Of a DNA stretch of 64,000 nt, positions 1-11,055 are shown one piece after another (position 1 is the stretch's first letter; every line of letters starts with the position of its first letter). The translations under genes were made by a program, and so were the position numbers. This stretch comes from Erinaceus europaeus (lineage: Eukaryota; Chordata; Mammalia; Eulipotyphla; Erinaceidae): positions 33,941,006-34,005,005 of the forward strand of contig NC_080176.1 in assembly GCF_950295315.1 (NCBI RefSeq), given 5' to 3'. Under the pieces are notes generated by a model. That model ran no database searches and was not told the origin of the DNA. It was given only the letters and a program-made list of their open reading frames with translations.

Positions 1-839
1 TGAATATTTTCAGAAAGATTCTCTGCCCCAAACGAAGGAACAGCACAGATTTAAATAGCATTTTACAGCATGAATACATTTCCATTACAAATGAACAAGA
101 CCAGATTGGCTTTCACAGGGATATAGTCAGGATTAATGTGTTACTTTGACACAAAGCAACTTGGCTCTGGGAGGAGCATGGAAACTTCCCCTGGCTGGAA
201 TTGCCCCCCTTGGTACTGGCTTGATTAAGAGCTCTTATGTCACAGCATGCCCCCGGTGCTAACCAGCATGAATTCCTTAACAGCTCTCATCTCACAGGAT
301 ACGCCCTGGTGCTGTTCTGCTCAGGATAGGTGGAGGTGGGGTCAGCAGCAGCAGCAGCAGCAGCAGCTTCTATTTGCCATCAGACAAAAGAGAAATAAGA
401 GTACAGGTTATGCTAAAGGAATAGGCATCTACTATCTACATCACTCCTAGACTGCCTTCTGCTCTCGGCTTTCTCTACTTTGCTAAATACATCACTATAT
501 TTCTAAAACAATTGAGCAGAAGCACGGTGTACAGAATGCAGACTTCAAGAACATGGCACACCTCACTTTTTATGACTGGCTCCAGACTCAGAGATGCTGG
601 GCAGGGAGACAGGAAGAGGAGAGGGCAGAAATCAGACCCCTTCTCTCTCAGGTGGATTTTCTGTTTGGGGCTGGTAGTTGTGGTGAGAGTCATATGTTGC
701 TCATGGCTCAAAGTCTAGGCCTGGAACTTTGATACTGCTAGAGGGAAATATACCTCCAGCATCATGACTAAAAGAACAAGTGTAATTATTTGAAGGTGAC
801 AACTCCCCAAAGACAAAAAACTCTGCTCCTCACCCAAAA
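1..839. other. Unique sequence, no gene seen
   Basis: No recognised repeat apart from a CAG run at 343-366. The short open frames here overlap on both strands, lack splice-site context and show no known protein similarity, so I call no gene. Confidence 0.6.
343..366 (+). repeat. (CAG)8 microsatellite
   Basis: Eight uninterrupted CAG units. It lies in a 67-codon open frame (247-450) that would read Gln, but nothing around it supports coding. Confidence 0.9.
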
Positions 840-1765
840 AACATGCCTGTGGGGAGTGGGTGCAAGTCCTGGAGATACCCTTCCCTGATTTATCTCACCT
901 GCCCCAAGGCCAGGACTACACATGCAGCATCAGGCATGACCCAAGGCCATAGGACAAGCTGATTGCCTGCTCATTTCCCCAGGCACCTGCTTTCTCAGGC
1001 AGGAAGGCCTGACTGGGCCTTCTCTGAGAGCAAGAGCTTCCTGTTTTGAGAGTTCCTCCATTTTAGAGACTTGTTTTTCAGTTAAAACTTGAGAAACAAG
1101 CTGACCTTTCCCCAGAAATGCCCAGGCCATCTGGGCAGTTACAGATAACTAGTTGAAGCCTGCAAGAGTGATGATGATGCAAATTAATTTTTTTGTGTGA
1201 CAATTAAAATTTAAAAGTTCTTGCTCAACTTTACCCTCTCAGTTTGGTTCTGAATACCTGCTTTGCTGAGATAAAGATTGGTACCATATACAGAGATTAG
1301 AGTGCACTGTTTAGATAAAGAATAGGGTGGAATGTGCCCTCTCAAGGTAAAGATTAAAATGTAATGTGCAACTGTATTCCTTTTTTAAAAAAGAATTTAT
1401 TTATTAATGAGAAAGAGGAGGAGAGAGAAAGAACCAGACATCACTCTGGCACATGTGCTGCCAGGGATTGAACTCGGGACCTTGTGCTTGAGAATCCAGT
1501 GCTTTATCCACTGTGCCACCTCCTGGACCACCATCTATATTCCTTAGATAAAGACATGCTGCTTGTGTAACCCCCATCCCTTGAAAGTATAAACATAGGT
1601 CTCAGAGTTGCCAAAGTTCCTAGCCCAGGGAGCTGTCACAGCTAGTGTGCCCTCAGCGCTGAGTTCCCCTGTATGTGTGTGTCTGTGATCTTTGAACATC
1701 GTTACTCTGTCCGTGTCTGTCTTGGTTTTGCGGTCAGGCTTGGTCAGTGGTATCTTAACATTCTC
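840..1765 (+). mobile_element. Possible old LTR, interrupted by a SINE
   Basis: A moderately GC-rich block. A 'gtataaa' TATA-like site near 1585 is followed by a C/T/G-rich stretch resembling R-U5. The SINE-D copy at 1383-1534 sits inside it. No terminal TG...CA pair or flanking duplication could be fixed, so both the boundaries and the identity are weak. Confidence 0.22.
1383..1534 (-). mobile_element. SINE-D (tRNA-derived)
   Basis: The minus strand reads the typical head, with 'gcactggattctcaagc', 'gagttcaatccctgg' (B-box-like) and an AATAAATAA tail at the left end. Imperfect duplications 'ctgtattcctt' (1372-1382) and 'ctatattcctt' (1535-1545) flank it. Confidence 0.8.
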
Positions 1766-2368
1766 TGCACATTTTCTCCACACTTTCACACATTCCAGTT
1801 CAATATTCTCATCTAGAAGATGAGTATACTAAACCATACTGTGTAATGTTGAAAGGTCTAATAATCTGCAGGGAAAATTCTTTTACATTCCTGGGCACAA
1901 GGAAACATGACTGGTTGATCTAAGCATTCAATGCCCTGAGGTTCAGCACAAGGGCCAGTATATCCTGGAATCCCTGTAGTTCAGAGCTGTTGTCCCTCTC
2001 CTGTCTTTCTTTACAGCCACTCAACTCTTCTACTGCCATCTATCTGTTTAGCTTTATAGTCAAGATAATCTCTATTTCTTCAGACAAGTAGCATTTGTCT
2101 TTAATAAACAAAGAAATCCTGGCCCTTCTTCATGACCCTCCCCAATTCTCTACCTAGTTTTGAGAGAAGGAGTCTGAAGAAGATGCTATTTGTCAATTCA
2201 GTTTGATGTCTTATGTTTCTCCTCCCTGTTCTTCATTCAGTTGCACAGATTTCAAAGACTGACCAGGCTGGCAAAGATCTGGCATGAATCCTGGTCACCA
2301 TTGCCCTGGTGCCAGAGCGGACAGCAGCAAACACTGGCTGTTTCTCCAGGTCTTTGAAAACAAGGTTT
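1766..2368. other. Unique sequence, no gene seen
   Basis: AT-moderate sequence with no recognised repeat, open frame or RNA gene. Confidence 0.55.
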
Positions 2369-2590
2369 TAGGGAGTTGGGTGGTAATGTAGTGGGTTAAG
2401 CGCATGTGGTGCAAAGCGCAAGGACTGGCATAAGGATCCTGGTTCGAGCCCCCCGGCTCCCCACCTGCAGGAGAGTTGCTTCACAAGCAGTGGAGCAGGT
2501 CTCCATTTCTCTCTGTCCTATCTAACAACGACATCAATAACAACAATAATAACTACAACAAGGGCAACAAAAGGGAATAAATAAATATTA
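2369..2590 (+). mobile_element. SINE-A, short form
   Basis: The head contains 'gtgggttaagcgcatgtgg' and a B box 'ggttcgagccc'. The linker contains 'caacaacg' and 'gggcaacaaaaggg', and an A-rich tail follows. Part of the pyrimidine-rich body is deleted. Confidence 0.9.
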
Positions 2591-2776
2591 GAAAGAAAAG
2601 AGTTATTATGCAAATAGATTAAAATGTTCCTGATTCCATAAGGCATTCATGTCTTTGATTATAATTACCAACTAAAAATATTATAGTGGGATTTCTTAGA
2701 TATTAAATATCGTAATTACTAAAAACTAGATAAACTGAGGTGAGGTCATCAATTTAGGATAATCAACCCACTTAGT

Positions 2777-3086
2777 TATTTTTATTTTATTTTATTTTAT
2801 GCCTCCAAGGTTATTGTTGGGGATCGGTGCCTGCACCACGAATCCACTGCTCCTGGAGGCCATTTCCCCCCCTTTTTGTTGCCCTGTTGTTTATCATTGT
2901 TGTTGGATAAGACAGAAATGGAGAGAGATGGGGAAGATAAAGACAAATATCTGCAGACCTGTTTTATCACTTGTGAGGCAACCCCCCTATAGGTGGGGAG
3001 CTGGGGGCTCAAACCAGGATCCTTAGGCCGGTCCTTGCACTCTGTGCCATGTGCACTTAACCTGCTGCACCACCACCTGGCTCCCT
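2777..3086 (-). mobile_element. SINE-A, long form
   Basis: Starts at the left with a (TTTTA)n tail, then the inverse of the long 3' end (gttattgttggggatcgg, ctcctggaggcc), linker, body and head. It ends at the right in 'caccacctggctccc'. Confidence 0.9.
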
Positions 3087-3330
3087 AACAACCCACTTAG
3101 TTTTCAGCCTTGGATTTGGATTGTGTTTTTCAAACTGCTCAGGTTGCCTTCAGGCCATGCCTTAGCTCTGGCTCAACTACAAGTAATGAATTCTACCTTG
3201 GAAAAAAGAGCCAGCAAGCCAGGGAGACGAAGGAGAGGCCTCAGGGCCAGGAGAAGTTACAGCTGCTTTTACAGGTGTGCCACCCAGACCCAGCCCAGGC
3301 AACACCTCACGATAAAAGATTTGATCTTGG

Positions 3331-3391
3331 CCTCTCTCTCTCTCTCTGTGTGTCTCTATCTCCCTCCCTCTCTCTCCCTCTCTGTGCCTAA
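3331..3391. repeat. CT-rich simple repeat
   Basis: (CT)n and (CCCT)n tract with an A16 run shortly after, at about 3412-3428. It probably marks a decayed SINE body and tail, but no head can be recognised. Confidence 0.7.
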
Positions 3392-3669
3392 ATATCTTGT
3401 CTGCATCTGTTTAAAAAAAAAAAAAAAAGCCTTGTCTGTAACTTTTTTAAAAAGTCAGCTTTGGGCCACCCTGCTGCTATCCCTGTCTTGTTAAAGGCAC
3501 ATAAAGCAGCCCCAGGACAGCAATAGCAGATCTTCAAGTCACAGACTTGGCAGTGGTCCTGCCTTCACCTTGGGCTCCATGTGTGGTGTCCAACTTTGTA
3601 AATTTTATTAGAGGTAGAGAAGAAACATTCAGAGGCAGAGCCAGGGAAGTAGTTGAGTGGTGACGTGGC

Positions 3670-3687
3670 GTTCACGTTCACGTTCAC
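3670..3687 (+). repeat. (GTTCAC)3 hexamer repeat
   Basis: Three perfect copies of GTTCAC next to a weak SINE-like head ('agtagttgagtggtgacg'). Confidence 0.85.
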
Positions 3688-3699
3688 GTCTTAAGGCCA

Positions 3700-4850
3700 A
3701 GACTAAGCATCTCACAGTAGAGGACTTCATGTCAGGCCAGCAACCCCTCTTCACTCAGAGAAGAAGTATGGGGGCCTCTGTCTGGGGGGTCGAAGAGGGT
3801 GCATTACAAGGTTGATGGATTACCAGGGGTTATACAGAACCAAGACAAGCCTTGGTCACAGGACAGGCCCATCAGACACCCCACCCCACACTGTAGGGGT
3901 GTGGCCTACCCTGGCTCACCACAGGTCAAGTTGAACCCAGAGCCAAAGCTGAGAGGGTGTAGAGGTAGAGCAGCACTAGTCGGCAGGCAACAAAAGGGTA
4001 CTGCATAGATGCCTGCAGGATGGGGTCATTCCCACGGTCGCTTCCCGGGGGACCACACAGCCCAATGGACCATGTGCACGGTGCAGAGCCCCAGAGTTGC
4101 TGGGGGTGTGCAGCGCTCAGGGATATGCCTCCCCCCAGGGGACAGGGTGCTGAACCTGGGAGGGAGGATGGGGTCTCTATACAGAGCAGGGAAACCGGCA
4201 GCATCCCTGCCCAGCGTGGTCCACGACTGGGACATGTTTGTGGACTGGCATATAAAATGATTTCAGCACACCTGTTGGTGGCTTTCCATCCACCATCATG
4301 TTAGAAATGGGCCACCATTGTAACCCAGGCAGAAATAAGCCCCCAGCAAGGCCCACAGCACCAGCCTTAAGCCAGACTCACGCAACAGCTCCACTGGGGA
4401 CAGAAAGGCTCACGGCTGCAGTGGGGCCCCAGAACAGGATGGCCTGGGAGTGTCCCAGCACAGTGAGGACAGAATGCTGTGTATCCCTGATGGGTCCAGA
4501 ACATCGCAGCTCACTCTCCTTCCCGGGGACAGGCCCCTCATGTGGTGGCCTCCCAGGACTTGCAAGAGATGGCTTCCTGTGCCTGCAGAGGTTGTGTCTC
4601 CAAGTGAACATACCAACAAGTTGCCTCAGACTCCAAGATGGAAATGTTGGGGCCTGGGAAGAGGGGTGTGGTGACTACAGGAAGGCGGAGTGTAAGGAGA
4701 GGCCCCAGGTGATGAACCTGCAGGTGACCCTGCCTGTGAATAACAGAGGCCTTGGTCCCCACATCAAGGCCACTATGTGTGTGGTCCAGACCCCAGTAGT
4801 GTGCACCCCATCGTGATCTGAGTGAGACTGGCCACTCTCTGGAGTAAAAG
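3700..4850. other. GC-rich stretch, no gene seen; may be part of a long LTR U3
   Basis: Clearly richer in G+C than its surroundings. Overlapping open frames occur on both strands (for example 4298-4816 plus and 4538-5011 minus), as expected from high GC rather than coding. No domain is recognised. Because a fossil LTR and primer site end at 5.67 kb, part of this may be U3 of a long class II LTR, but the left end could not be placed. Confidence 0.4.
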
Positions 4851-5669
4851 CCGAACACCTCCCACTTGGTTCTTGAATCTGTATACCTTTGGGGGAGGCC
4901 TGGCAACTCACAGGACTGCTTCCCCAACTCCCAACACAGGCTCCCACTTGGGTCCCTGTTGGAGGCTGGCTCTGTGTTGGGCCCTGGGGGTGGCAGGCTG
5001 CCCCTTCCCATTCCCTCACACTGCCTGCCTGCTCAAGCCCTGGGGTTGTGGGGGTGGGTTAAGGAAAAGGGCATGCACCTGTGTCCTGTTACCTGGGGCA
5101 GGGTGCACAGAGCATGGGGAGGGGGCAGGGAATGGGGTGGAGTCCTGAGGGCAAAACACCTGCATCTGACCTGGTCCCCCTGGCTGGCCTGGACACATGC
5201 CAGCACAGGAAGCATCTCCCCCTCAATACATCTTTTTGAAATGTGACCCCAACAGGAGTTTGGGACAATTAGCATATGAATGACATCAGCCTGAGGCAGA
5301 GGAGACTGACAAGGGGTTGTATTTAAGAACAGACTTGTAGCAGCTCCTTCTCTTGATTAGATGACCTTCACCATAGACTCTCCATTTGGCGTGGCTCTGG
5401 ATTGATCCTGGTCTTTTCACATGGTGATCTTGGGTAACTTGGTTTATAGACTTTGGACTTTTGCCTATTTTCCTAGCTAGATTTCTCTCCTCACATTCTC
5501 AGTTATTTTATGAATAAACCTCTCTTTTGCTTATTTTGCAGCACCTAGATATTTGCCCTTCACCCTGTATCAACCCAGATAAAGCCTTGAACTGTTTAAA
5601 CCTGTTCTCAGCATCCCATAGTCAGTCCTTTACACCCTGCAGCTAAAGCGCCTTTTAAGTTACAACAAT
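4851..5669 (+). mobile_element. Fossil LTR of a class II (ERVK-like) endogenous retrovirus
   Basis: Read on plus: a 'tatttaag' TATA-like element near 5321, an AATAAA signal near 5512, then a U5-like segment ending 'gttacaaca' (CA end) two bases before a tRNA-Lys-type primer site at 5670. The left end is uncertain; 'tgttg' candidates occur at 4271, 4958 and 4972. Internal retroviral sequence after the primer site is lost within about 30 bases, and SINEs follow. It is an old truncated provirus end, called from signal order rather than alignment. Confidence 0.5.
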
Positions 5670-5687
5670 TGGTGCCCAATGTGTTTT
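5670..5687 (+). promoter_or_regulatory. Retroviral primer binding site remnant, tRNA-Lys type
   Basis: 'tggtgcccaatgtg' matches 12 of the first 14 bases of the tRNA-Lys primer site used by betaretrovirus-like elements. Both mismatches are C-to-T changes at the two CpG positions of that site, as methylated CpG decay predicts. Confidence 0.65.
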
Positions 5688-5709
5688 CTTCCTCCTCTAC
5701 TACTGCTTC

Positions 5710-5734
5710 TCCTTCTTTTGATAGTGGGTGAAAG

Positions 5735-5771
<37 letters not shown>

Positions 5772-5905
5772 GAAGGCAAGATACCTGCAGCACTGCTCCA
5801 CCTCTCATGAAGCTTCCCTTCCCTGTAGGTGAGGACCAGGGGCTGGAACCCAGGTCCTCATATATGGCAATGTGTATACTCTATTGTGTTCACCACCACC
5901 CAGCC
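5710..5905 (-). mobile_element. SINE-B with (GA)n expansion
   Basis: Reverse copy: a (GA) run (about 5735-5766), 'cacctctcatgaagcttccc', 'gtgaggaccaggggctgg' and 'ccaccacccagcccc'. The purine tract is expanded relative to other copies. Confidence 0.8.
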
Positions 5906-5930
5906 CCAAGGAAGGCTTTATTTTATTAAT

Positions 5931-6281
5931 TTTTTTTTTTCCTCCTCCAGGGTTATTGCTGGGCTCGGTGCCTGCACCATGAATCCACCGCTCCTGGAGG
6001 CCATTTTTTTCCCCCTTTTGTTGCCCTTGTTGTAGCTTCGTTGTGGTTATTATTATTATTGCCCTTGTTGATGCAATTTGTTGTTGGATAGGACAGAGAG
6101 AAATGGAGAGAGGAGGGAAGACAGAGAAGGGGAGAGAAAGATAGACACCTGCAGACCTGCTTCACCGCCTGTGAAGCGACTCCCCTGCAGGTGGGGAGCC
6201 GGGGGCTCGAACTGGGATCCTATGCCGGTCCCTGCGCTTTGCGCCACATGCGCTTAACCCACTGCGCCACCGCCCGACCCC
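5931..6281 (-). mobile_element. SINE-A, long form
   Basis: Complete reverse copy from the T-rich tail through 'cctccagggttattgctggg' to 'cgccaccgcccgacccc'. The tRNA-like part keeps a B box (gggctcgaactggg on plus). Confidence 0.92.
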
Positions 6282-6372
6282 CTATTTTATTAATTTTTAA
6301 AAATAATTTTCCCCTTTTGTTGCCCTTGTTGTTTATCATTGTTGTTGTTGTTATTGTTGTTATATTGCTACC
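6282..6372 (-). mobile_element. SINE-A 3' fragment
   Basis: Only the tail and CAACAA linker remain ('ccccttttgttgcccttg' and TTG-rich repeats); the tRNA head is missing. It abuts the previous SINE. Confidence 0.75.
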
Positions 6373-6412
6373 ACCCAACCACAGAAAATGCTTTTTTAAG
6401 CATTTATGTTGG

Positions 6413-6612
6413 GGGTCTGCAGGTGTCTTTCTCTCTCCCTCCTCTCTCAGTTTCTGTCTGTCCTATCCAACAACAAGGACAGCAATGACAATAATGGTGA
6501 CCACAGCAACGATGAACAACAAGGGCAACAAAAGGAAAGAGGGTAGCCTCCCGGAGCAGTGAACCACAGTGCAGGCACCAAGCCCCAGCAATAACCCTGG
6601 AGGCAAAAAAAA
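6413..6612 (+). mobile_element. SINE-A, long form, head missing
   Basis: Begins in the body ('gtctgcaggtgtctttctc') and runs through the linker to 'cagcaataaccctggaggc' and an A tail. The 5' tRNA-like part is absent. Confidence 0.85.
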
Positions 6613-6639
6613 AATCAACAACAAAAAAGACATTTATGT

Positions 6640-6804
6640 CAAGGAGAAGGGCAGGGTGGGTTAGGGCATATGTTACCATGCATAAGGACCTGGGTTCTAG
6701 CCCCTGATTCTCCCTTTCAGGGGAGTGAGTCACTTTTGGTGTAGAACAGTAGGACAGTAGGTCTCTCTCTGACTCTCCTTCCCCTCTCAATTTCTTTTTT
6801 TTCC
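6640..6804 (+). mobile_element. SINE-B, diverged
   Basis: 'gggttagggcatatgttacc', 'aaggacctgggttctagcccc' and a pyrimidine-rich 3' part. The tail is replaced by the (AT) run that follows. Confidence 0.65.
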
Positions 6805-6830
6805 ATATATATATATATATATATATATAT
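6805..6830. repeat. (AT)13 microsatellite
   Basis: Perfect AT dinucleotide run between two SINEs; it probably grew from their A/T tails. Confidence 0.9.
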
Positions 6831-7140
6831 AATCTCCGGGGTTATCACTGGTGCTTGGTGCCTCCACTATGAATCCACTGCTCCTAGAGGCCATTTTTTC
6901 CCTTTTTGTTGCCATTGTTGTTTATGGTTGTTGTTGGTATTGCTGTTGTTGTTGTTGGATAGGACAAAGAGAAATTGAGAGAGGAGAGGAAGACATACTG
7001 ATACCTGCAGACCTGCTTCACCGCCTATGAAGCAACACCCATGTAGGTGAGCAGCCAGGGGCTTGAACCAGGATCCTTATGTTGGTTGTGGGCTTCATGC
7101 CATGTGCACTTAATCTGTAGTGCTATTGCCTCCCCCCCCC
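6831..7140 (-). mobile_element. SINE-A, long form, diverged
   Basis: Reverse long-form copy (ggttatcactggtgcttgg ... gtgctattgcctcccccc) with more substitutions than its neighbours, so an older insertion. Confidence 0.85.
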
Positions 7141-7404
7141 AATTTCTTTCTGTACTGTCAAATGAATAGATAAATAAGTAAATTATTTTAAAAAATTAAA
7201 TAGAATGTAATTTCTTGAAGGAAAAAAAGAGGAAGCTTTGAGACCAGGAGAAAAGTTCAGTGGGTAGAGCACCTGTCATGTGTGAGAATGTGGCTGTGAC
7301 TTCCTCCCCCAGATGGAAGCAGCCTTGATAGCACCAAAGTGAACTCCAAGGATGGTAGGCTAGTGCTTTGTGTCTTTTCCTCTCTTCTATTAAGCACAGA
7401 GACT

Positions 7405-7691
7405 TTTAAAAATATTTATTTATTCCCTTTTGTTGCCCTTATTGTTTTATTGTTGTAGTTATTGTTGTTGTAATTGATGTCATCACTGTTGGATAGGACA
7501 GAGAGAAATGGCGAGAGGAGGGGAGGACAGAGAGGGGGAGAGAAAGATAGACACGTGCAGACCTGCTTCGTCACTTGTGAAGCGACTCCCCTGCAGGTGG
7601 GGAGCCAAGGGGCTTGAACTGGGATCCTTACGCTGGTCCTTGCACTTTGCACCACCTACACTTAACCCACTGCACTACCGCCCGACTCCCT
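7405..7691 (-). mobile_element. SINE-A, short form
   Basis: Reverse copy with 'tttattcccttttgttgccc', TTG-rich linker, body, 'gaagcgactcccctgcagg' and 'actaccgcccgactccc'. Confidence 0.92.
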
Positions 7692-7724
7692 GTATTTAGT
7701 TTTTTAGAATAACTTAATTTAAAA

Positions 7725-7905
7725 ATATTTTGTTTAGTAAAAGAGAGATACAGAGAGACCACAGAGCACTGTTCAGTTCTGGCTGATGATGACATTGGGG
7801 CAATATTGACACTGAGTATTTCAGTATTTCAGATACTGAGACTTTAGAGTTTCAGGCATAAAATCTTTTGAGTCACCATTATGTGGTCTCCCCACCCTTG
7901 AACTT
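7725..7905 (-). mobile_element. SINE-E, diverged
   Basis: Reverse copy: 'cagagcactgttcagttctgg' and 'gagtcaccattatgtggtctcc'. A short internal duplication of 'gtatttcag' is present near 7820. Confidence 0.65.
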
Positions 7906-7949
7906 ATTTTTAGAGATCTTAAAATAACTGGAAAGTTATTTTACATACA

Positions 7950-9312
7950 TAAAGGTTCAGGAAACTCAGAGGGTACCAAAGAAAATTAATTCAGACTTAA
8001 AGACACCAAGACACATCATATTTACAATGGAAAGGAATAAGGATAAAGAAAGGATCTTGAAGGCTGCAAGAGAAAAACAAAGAGTCACATACAGAGGAAA
8101 TCCATAAGATTAGCAGCAGACTTCTCCACACAAACACTACAGGCCAGAAGAGAATGGCAAGATATCTATTGAGTGCTCAATGAGAAAGGCTTTCAACCAA
8201 GACTACTGTATCCTGCTAGAGTGTCATTCAGACTAGATGGAGGCATAAAAGTCTTCTCAGAGAAGTAACAGTTGAAGGAATCAACTATCACCAAGCCTGC
8301 GCTGAAAGAAGTTCTGAAAGGTCTCCTATAAACAATCGTATCACCATGGCCCTGCCATATATCAGAACACTTTAAAAATCTACAATAATGACATTAAAAT
8401 TTATTCAATCTATAATATCAACAAATGTCAATGGCCTGAATTCACCTATTAAAAGTCACAAAGTAGGAAGATGGATCAGAAAACACAACCCAACCATATG
8501 TTTGTGGGAATCTCACCTAACTCAATAAGACAAACACAGACTCAAAATGAAAGGATGGAAAGCCAATGGACCACAAAAAAAAAAAAAAAAAAAAAAGGGC
8601 AAGAATAGCTATGCTCATATCTGGGATGATAGACCTTAAAATAAATAAAATTTTAAAAGATAGGGATGGACATTACTTAGTGCTCAGAGGATCAATCAAG
8701 CAAGAGGACTTAATAATTATCAACATCTATGCACACAAGGAGAGGCCATCTAAATACATAAAAAATCTATTGAAAAGAGCTACAGCAATATATTAACAGC
8801 AACACAGTAATAATAGGGGACTTCAACACCCCACTCTCTCAACTTGACAGATCCTCCAGGCAGAAAATCAACAAAGAAACGAAGGAGCTAAATGAAGAGA
8901 ATGATAACTAGAACTACTGGACATTTTCAGAGTAAATCACCATTTTTAGCCCATCTTGGATGGAGCTTGAAGAAATCATGTTAAGTGAATTAAGTCAGAA
9001 ACAGAATGATGAATACGGGATTATTTCATTCATAGGCAGAAGTCAAAAAACAAAATCAGAAGATAAAACACTAAGTAGAACTTCAACGGGAATTGGTGTG
9101 TTGCATCAAAGTAAAAGACTCTGGGGTGGGTGTTAGAGGGGGTGGGTGTTGGGGGGAGGGTGAGTTCAGGTCCTGGAACAGGATGGCAGAGGACTTAGTG
9201 GGGGTTGTATTGTTGTGTGGAAAAATAAGAAATGTTTTACATGTACAAACTATTGTATTTACTGTCGAATGTAAAACATTAGTCCAATAAAGAAATTTAA
9301 AAATAAATAAAA
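7950..9312 (+). mobile_element. L1 copy with large internal deletion
   Basis: Plus-strand L1. 7957-8335 corresponds to the end of ORF1 (C-terminal domain), about 8400-8935 to the start of ORF2 (endonuclease), and from about 8945 the sequence jumps to the last codons of ORF2, then a 3'UTR ending in AATAAAGAAATTT and an A-rich tail. The reverse transcriptase and most of ORF2 (about 2.9 kb) are missing. Frames are broken and a 22-base A run (8575-8596) interrupts the endonuclease part. The same L1 segment without this deletion lies at 44.3-49.6 kb on the other strand, which is how the junction was recognised. Confidence 0.85.
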
Positions 9313-9470
9313 AGGAGTTACCATTGCAAGTGAAAATATGCTAGATTGGATTTCAGGTTTCACTAAGTGTGGCTCTCTCACCCCCGTTAAGTATGTAAGA
9401 CAAGCTTAGCCTTAGGCTGCATTTTCATCCCATGTACCAGGTATACAGTGTTAACACTAAACAAAGCTAT

Positions 9471-9553
9471 GTCTATAGCCATACCACCCTGAACACACCC
9501 ACTCTGATCTCAGAAGCTTAGCAGGGCCGGGCCTGACTAGCTTTTGCTTGGGA
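9471..9553 (+). pseudogene. 5S rRNA pseudogene
   Basis: Starts 'gtctatagccataccaccct' and continues through 'agaagcttagcagggccggg' to 'gcttgggaga', matching roughly positions 1-91 of vertebrate 5S rRNA. There is a short deletion around position 35, several CpG-type changes, and the last quarter is missing. The internal promoter A block is mostly readable but the C block is damaged. Probably a retroposed copy; no convincing target duplication was found. Confidence 0.85.
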
Positions 9554-9727
9554 GAAAATAAAGTTAAGCAATAACCCCTCCCTGTCTCCCAAGGAGAATG
9601 ACAGACAGAGGTATTTCAGGTTCATCTACCCATATATAATCTAAAATAAGTGAGGGAGTTGACAAAATTAAAAAGTAAAACATGGCAAGAAACAAAAACT
9701 CAAAGAAACAACAACAAAAAAGCCTTT

Positions 9728-10460
9728 CTGTGGGATAATTGTGAAAGCATAGGGGAACTCCCATCATAAAGATGGAGGTCTGAAAAGATACCCCACCTAT
9801 CAGCCTCTCCCTTTCAGGGGTTGATCATGGAGGATTAAAGCTTTCCTGACTCAGTTTCCTCTTGCCAGTCTCCCAAGCTTCACAAGAACCTACACCCCCT
9901 AACACTTAACTCAACTTGTTACAAACCAAATGGTTGCCTGCTTAAAGTTCACTACAAAGTCACCATCTTTGATCACATACAAACTATACTCCATCATCCT
10001 ACCCTGTCAGTAGAATAACAGTAAGGCCCACTCTCCATTTCTTCATTCCTTGATCACATATATTCCATATATCAATATTCTGCCTTGACCAAAAGGCTCC
10101 TGTCTGCCTCTCCCTCGCTGGTATAACTAACATGTTTTTCTAAATACCTTTAGCTAATTGACTCTCTTACCCAATAGCCACTAATCATTCCTGAACTTTC
10201 CTCTACCCCTATCAATTCTCTTCATTCCTTAGATCCTTCACCATGAGGGTTCTGACCTTTAAAACCCATCATTATTGTTACATGTGAAAAATGTCCTTTG
10301 TTCCCTTCTTCTACTTAAACTCTGCCTTCTGTACAATAAACAGATCATTTGTGACTAAATGAGTTCCTTGTCTTTTCCTGTTGTTAGCCACTAGAGTTAA
10401 CATGAGAGGCCAGTACTAAGGCTTACCTCTGTTGTGAGGCCCCCTACACGAGTACCAGCA
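9728..10460 (+). mobile_element. LTR, related to the LTR at 48420-49144
   Basis: Shares ordered blocks with the LTR at 48420: an early 'gatggaggtctgaaaagata', a long A/C/T-rich U3, and a late AATAAA (10335) followed by a U5-like stretch. The start 'tgtggg' is placed by that comparison; the right end is approximate. No open reading frames. Diverged, so older than its relative. Confidence 0.6.
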
Positions 10461-10879
10461 CCTTTCCAGACAAATGGGAGTCAACAAACCCTATGGTTTG
10501 GCGTCAATAAACCCTGAAAAGGGTTTATTATTATTATTAACAGTTAAACTTGAATTGAACTCACACATTTGCTGACAGATAAATGATACCACAATGTTCC
10601 AAAAATAGCAGGTAAGACAGGAGTTCTTTTGGGTGCAGGCAACTAAATTATCCAAACTGCCCCAGCTTAGACAAGAAGTCAGTGAGGACAGAGGTGGAAT
10701 TAGACTTCCTGAGTTTCTGATACCATTTTGTTTACATCAGAAGATGAAAACCAAAGTCGGTAGATGAAATTCCATCAATCACTGGTTTGTTTTAAAAATC
10801 AAGTTCCTTGTCAGTTTGAAAGTAAAGTAACTCCACCAGAGTTTGAAATTCTAGTTTCTCTTGAAAGTTTTACTATTGG
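10461..10879. other. Unique sequence, no gene seen
   Basis: Contains a short (TTA) run near 10528 and nothing else recognised. Confidence 0.5.
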
Positions 10880-11055
10880 TTGGGCAAACAGCATAATGAT
10901 TATGCAAAAGACTTTTCATGCCTGGGCAGGGAAGATAGCATAATGGTTATGCAAACATACTCTCATGCCTGAGGCTCCAAAGTCCCAGGTTCAATCCTCC
11001 CCCCCCCCCCAACCACCATAATCCAAAGCTGAGTAGTGCTCTGGTGTTTTAGCAA
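10880..11055 (+). mobile_element. SINE-E with duplicated head
   Basis: A full head 'gatagcataatggttatgc' (from about 10934) with B box 'ggttcaatcc' and a C10 run. It is preceded by a partial head ('gcataatgattatgcaaaag', from 10891), so two SINE-E starts lie 43 bases apart. Confidence 0.8.

Noticed and set aside
343..366. CAG run as a polyglutamine-coding exon
   Set aside because: No splice sites or conserved flanking codons; eight units in intergenic-looking DNA.
4298..5246. Overlapping open frames of 100-170 codons on both strands
   Set aside because: The region is GC-rich, so stops are rare by chance; frames overlap on both strands, have no domain and no splice sites, and lie in a probable LTR.
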